A stretch of DNA of 5,308 bases from Betaproteobacteria bacterium (GTDB lineage Bacteria > Pseudomonadota > Gammaproteobacteria > Burkholderiales > SG8-39). The stretch is from positions 1 to 5,308 of the forward strand of contig JAAOZY010000292.1 in assembly GCA_012274205.1 (NCBI GenBank), written 5' to 3'. Both the position numbers and the translations under genes were made by a program. Shown here in pieces: positions 4,155 to 5,308 of this stretch. Every line of letters begins with the position of its first letter. Positions within the stretch are counted from its first letter, which is position 1. Below the pieces are notes generated by a model. The model was not told where the DNA came from, did not search any database, and was given only the letters and a program-made list of their open reading frames with translations.

Positions 4155-5308
4155 TCAGGCCGCAAGGCGGGCGCGGATCGCGGCAAGCAGTCCGGCCTTG
4201 TCCAGGCCCACTTCGGCCAGCAGTATGCCGGTATCGCCGTGATCGACGAACCGGTCGGGCAGGCCCAGGTGCAGCAGCTGCGGCGCGAGGCGCGCAGCGG
4301 CCAGGGACTCGGCCACGGCGCTGCCGGCGCCGCCCATTACCGCGCCCTCTTCCACCGTCACCAGCAGCGCGTGCTCGCGCGCGAGCTGCTGCACCAGCGC
4401 GTCGTCCAGGGGCTTGACGAAGCGCATGTTCGCCACCGTCGCGTCGAGCTCCTCGGCGGCCTCGAGCGCGGGCTTGAGCATGCTGCCGAACGCGAGGATG
4501 GCGACCTTCGCGCCACGGCGGCGCAGCTCGCCTTTCCCGAACGCCAGCGCCTGCATTTCCTTGCTGATCGCGGCACCCGGCCCGGTGCCGCGCGGGTAGC
4601 GCACCGCCGCCGGCGCATTGAGCTGGAAGGCGGTGTAGAGCATTTGCCGGCACTCGTTCTCGTCCGACGGCGCCATCACGGTGAGATTCGGTATGCAGCG
4701 CAGGTAGGCGAGATCGAATGCGCCGTTGTGGGTCGCCCCGTCGGCGCCGACCAGTCCGGCGCGGTCCAGGGCGAAGACCACCGGCAGGTTCTGGATCGCC
4801 ACGTCGTGAATCAGCTGATCGTATGCGCGCTGCAGAAAGGTCGAATAAATGGCCACCACCGGCTTCACGCCCTCGCAGGCGAGCCCCGCGGCGAACGTCA
4901 CGGCGTGCTGCTCGGCGATGCCGACGTCGAAATAACGCCCGGGGAATTCACTCGCGAAACGCACCATGCCGGAGCCCTCGCGCATCGCCGGCGTGATGCC
5001 GACCAGGCGCTCGTCCTGCGCCGCCATGTCGCACAGCCAGTCGCCGAACACCTGCGTATAGCTCGGTTTTCCGCCCGGTTTCGCCCCGATGATGCCGGCA
5101 TCCGGCTGGAACTTGGATACGCCGTGGTAGAGCACCGGATCGGCCTCGGCGAGTTTGTAGCCCTGCACCTTGCGCGTGATCACGTGGAGGAATTGCGGCC
5201 CCTTCAATTCACGGATGTTCTTCAGCGTCGGGATCAGCGAGTCCAGATCGTGGCCGTCGATCGGGCCGATGTAGTTGAAGCCGAACTCTTCGAACAGGGT
5301 CGAAGGCA
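4155..5308 (-). CDS. dxs: 1-deoxy-D-xylulose-5-phosphate synthase (DXS), 5' truncated at window edge
   Basis: The 383 visible C-terminal residues, out of about 620 usual, belong to the thiamine diphosphate (TPP)-dependent enzyme that condenses pyruvate and glyceraldehyde 3-phosphate into DXP, the entry to the MEP isoprenoid pathway and a precursor for thiamine and pyridoxal phosphate. The frame starts inside domain I with GFNYIGPIDGHDLDSL. The pyrimidine-binding transketolase domain follows, with VGITPAMREGSGM and RYFDVGIAEQHAVTFAAG. E132 of the visible fragment, in AEQH, matches the Glu that activates TPP. Further family blocks are YSTFLQRAYDQLIHDVAIQNLPV and DRAGLVGADGATHNGAFDL. The C-terminal transketolase domain is complete, ending in AIRARLAA and a TGA at 4155-4157. 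The N-terminal TPP-diphosphate site lies outside the window. No frameshift or internal stop is seen. folE2 follows on the same strand. Confidence 0.97.
   Translation of the reverse strand, partial: PSTLFEEFGFNYIGPIDGHDLDSLIPTLKNIRELKGPQFLHVITRKVQGYKLAEADPVLYHGVSKFQPDAGIIGAKPGGKPSYTQVFGDWLCDMAAQDERLVGITPAMREGSGMVRFASEFPGRYFDVGIAEQHAVTFAAGLACEGVKPVVAIYSTFLQRAYDQLIHDVAIQNLPVVFALDRAGLVGADGATHNGAFDLAYLRCIPNLTVMAPSDENECRQMLYTAFQLNAPAAVRYPRGTGPGAAISKEMQALAFGKGELRRRGAKVAILAFGSMLKPALEAAEELDATVANMRFVKPLDDALVQQLAREHALLVTVEEGAVMGGAGSAVAESLAAARLAPQLLHLGLPDRFVDHGDTGILLAEVGLDKAGLLAAIRARLAA

Noticed and set aside
3308..4417. 369-residue + strand open frame antisense to folE2 and dxs
   Set aside because: Its composition (runs of Arg, Ala, His, Leu and Asp) is that of an antisense reading of folE2; there is no family similarity or supported start.
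5205..5207. TTG as the start of the dxs frame
   Set aside because: The frame stays open to the window edge and encodes the conserved GFNYIGPIDGHD block, so this is an internal Leu codon of a truncated gene.

Overview
The window is GC-rich chromosomal DNA that looks like a betaproteobacterium, probably Burkholderiales, Nitrosomonadales or a near relative. The reasons are the high GC content with G/C-ending codons, the dxs-folE2 gene order on one strand, use of the type IB GTP cyclohydrolase FolE2, and the sequence style of YajQ and FolE2. This placement is inferred from protein recognition and was not tested by a search. All recognisable genes are housekeeping or metabolic. I see no transposase, phage gene, CRISPR array, rRNA or tRNA, and no convincing new multi-gene system.

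Layout from left to right. (1) 1-150 is the C-terminal tail of an unrecognised + strand gene. It is followed by a strong stem-loop terminator (173-212) and a palindrome-rich non-coding stretch (about 234-345) that looks like a small dispersed repeat and reaches the stop codon of the next gene. (2) 343-1110 (-) encodes a fumarylacetoacetate hydrolase (FAH) family enzyme. It is divergent from yajQ at 1264-1749 (+), a cyclic-di-GMP-binding YajQ-family protein. Their 153-bp spacer holds a consensus TATAAT. (3) yajQ converges on a class I glutamine amidotransferase-like gene (1869-2573, -), with a GC-rich hairpin between them. (4) The amidotransferase is divergent from an exported retropepsin-like aspartic protease (2587-3234, +). 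Only 13 bp separate the two start codons, and the Shine-Dalgarno sequences of both genes lie in those 13 bp. (5) The protease converges on folE2 (3263-4069, -), which lies 85 bp downstream of the truncated dxs gene (4155 to the window edge, -). An extended -10 element in that gap could give folE2 its own promoter.

Functionally, dxs supplies 1-deoxy-D-xylulose 5-phosphate for isoprenoids, thiamine and pyridoxal phosphate, while folE2 starts folate synthesis. The pair is probably partly co-transcribed. YajQ is a second-messenger or nucleotide-binding protein. The FAH-family enzyme, the amidotransferase and the protease have clear folds but unknown substrates. The points most worth a second look are the interleaved divergent start site at 2573-2587, the repeat-like element at 234-345, and the apparent absence of the usual catalytic Glu in the FAH-family enzyme.
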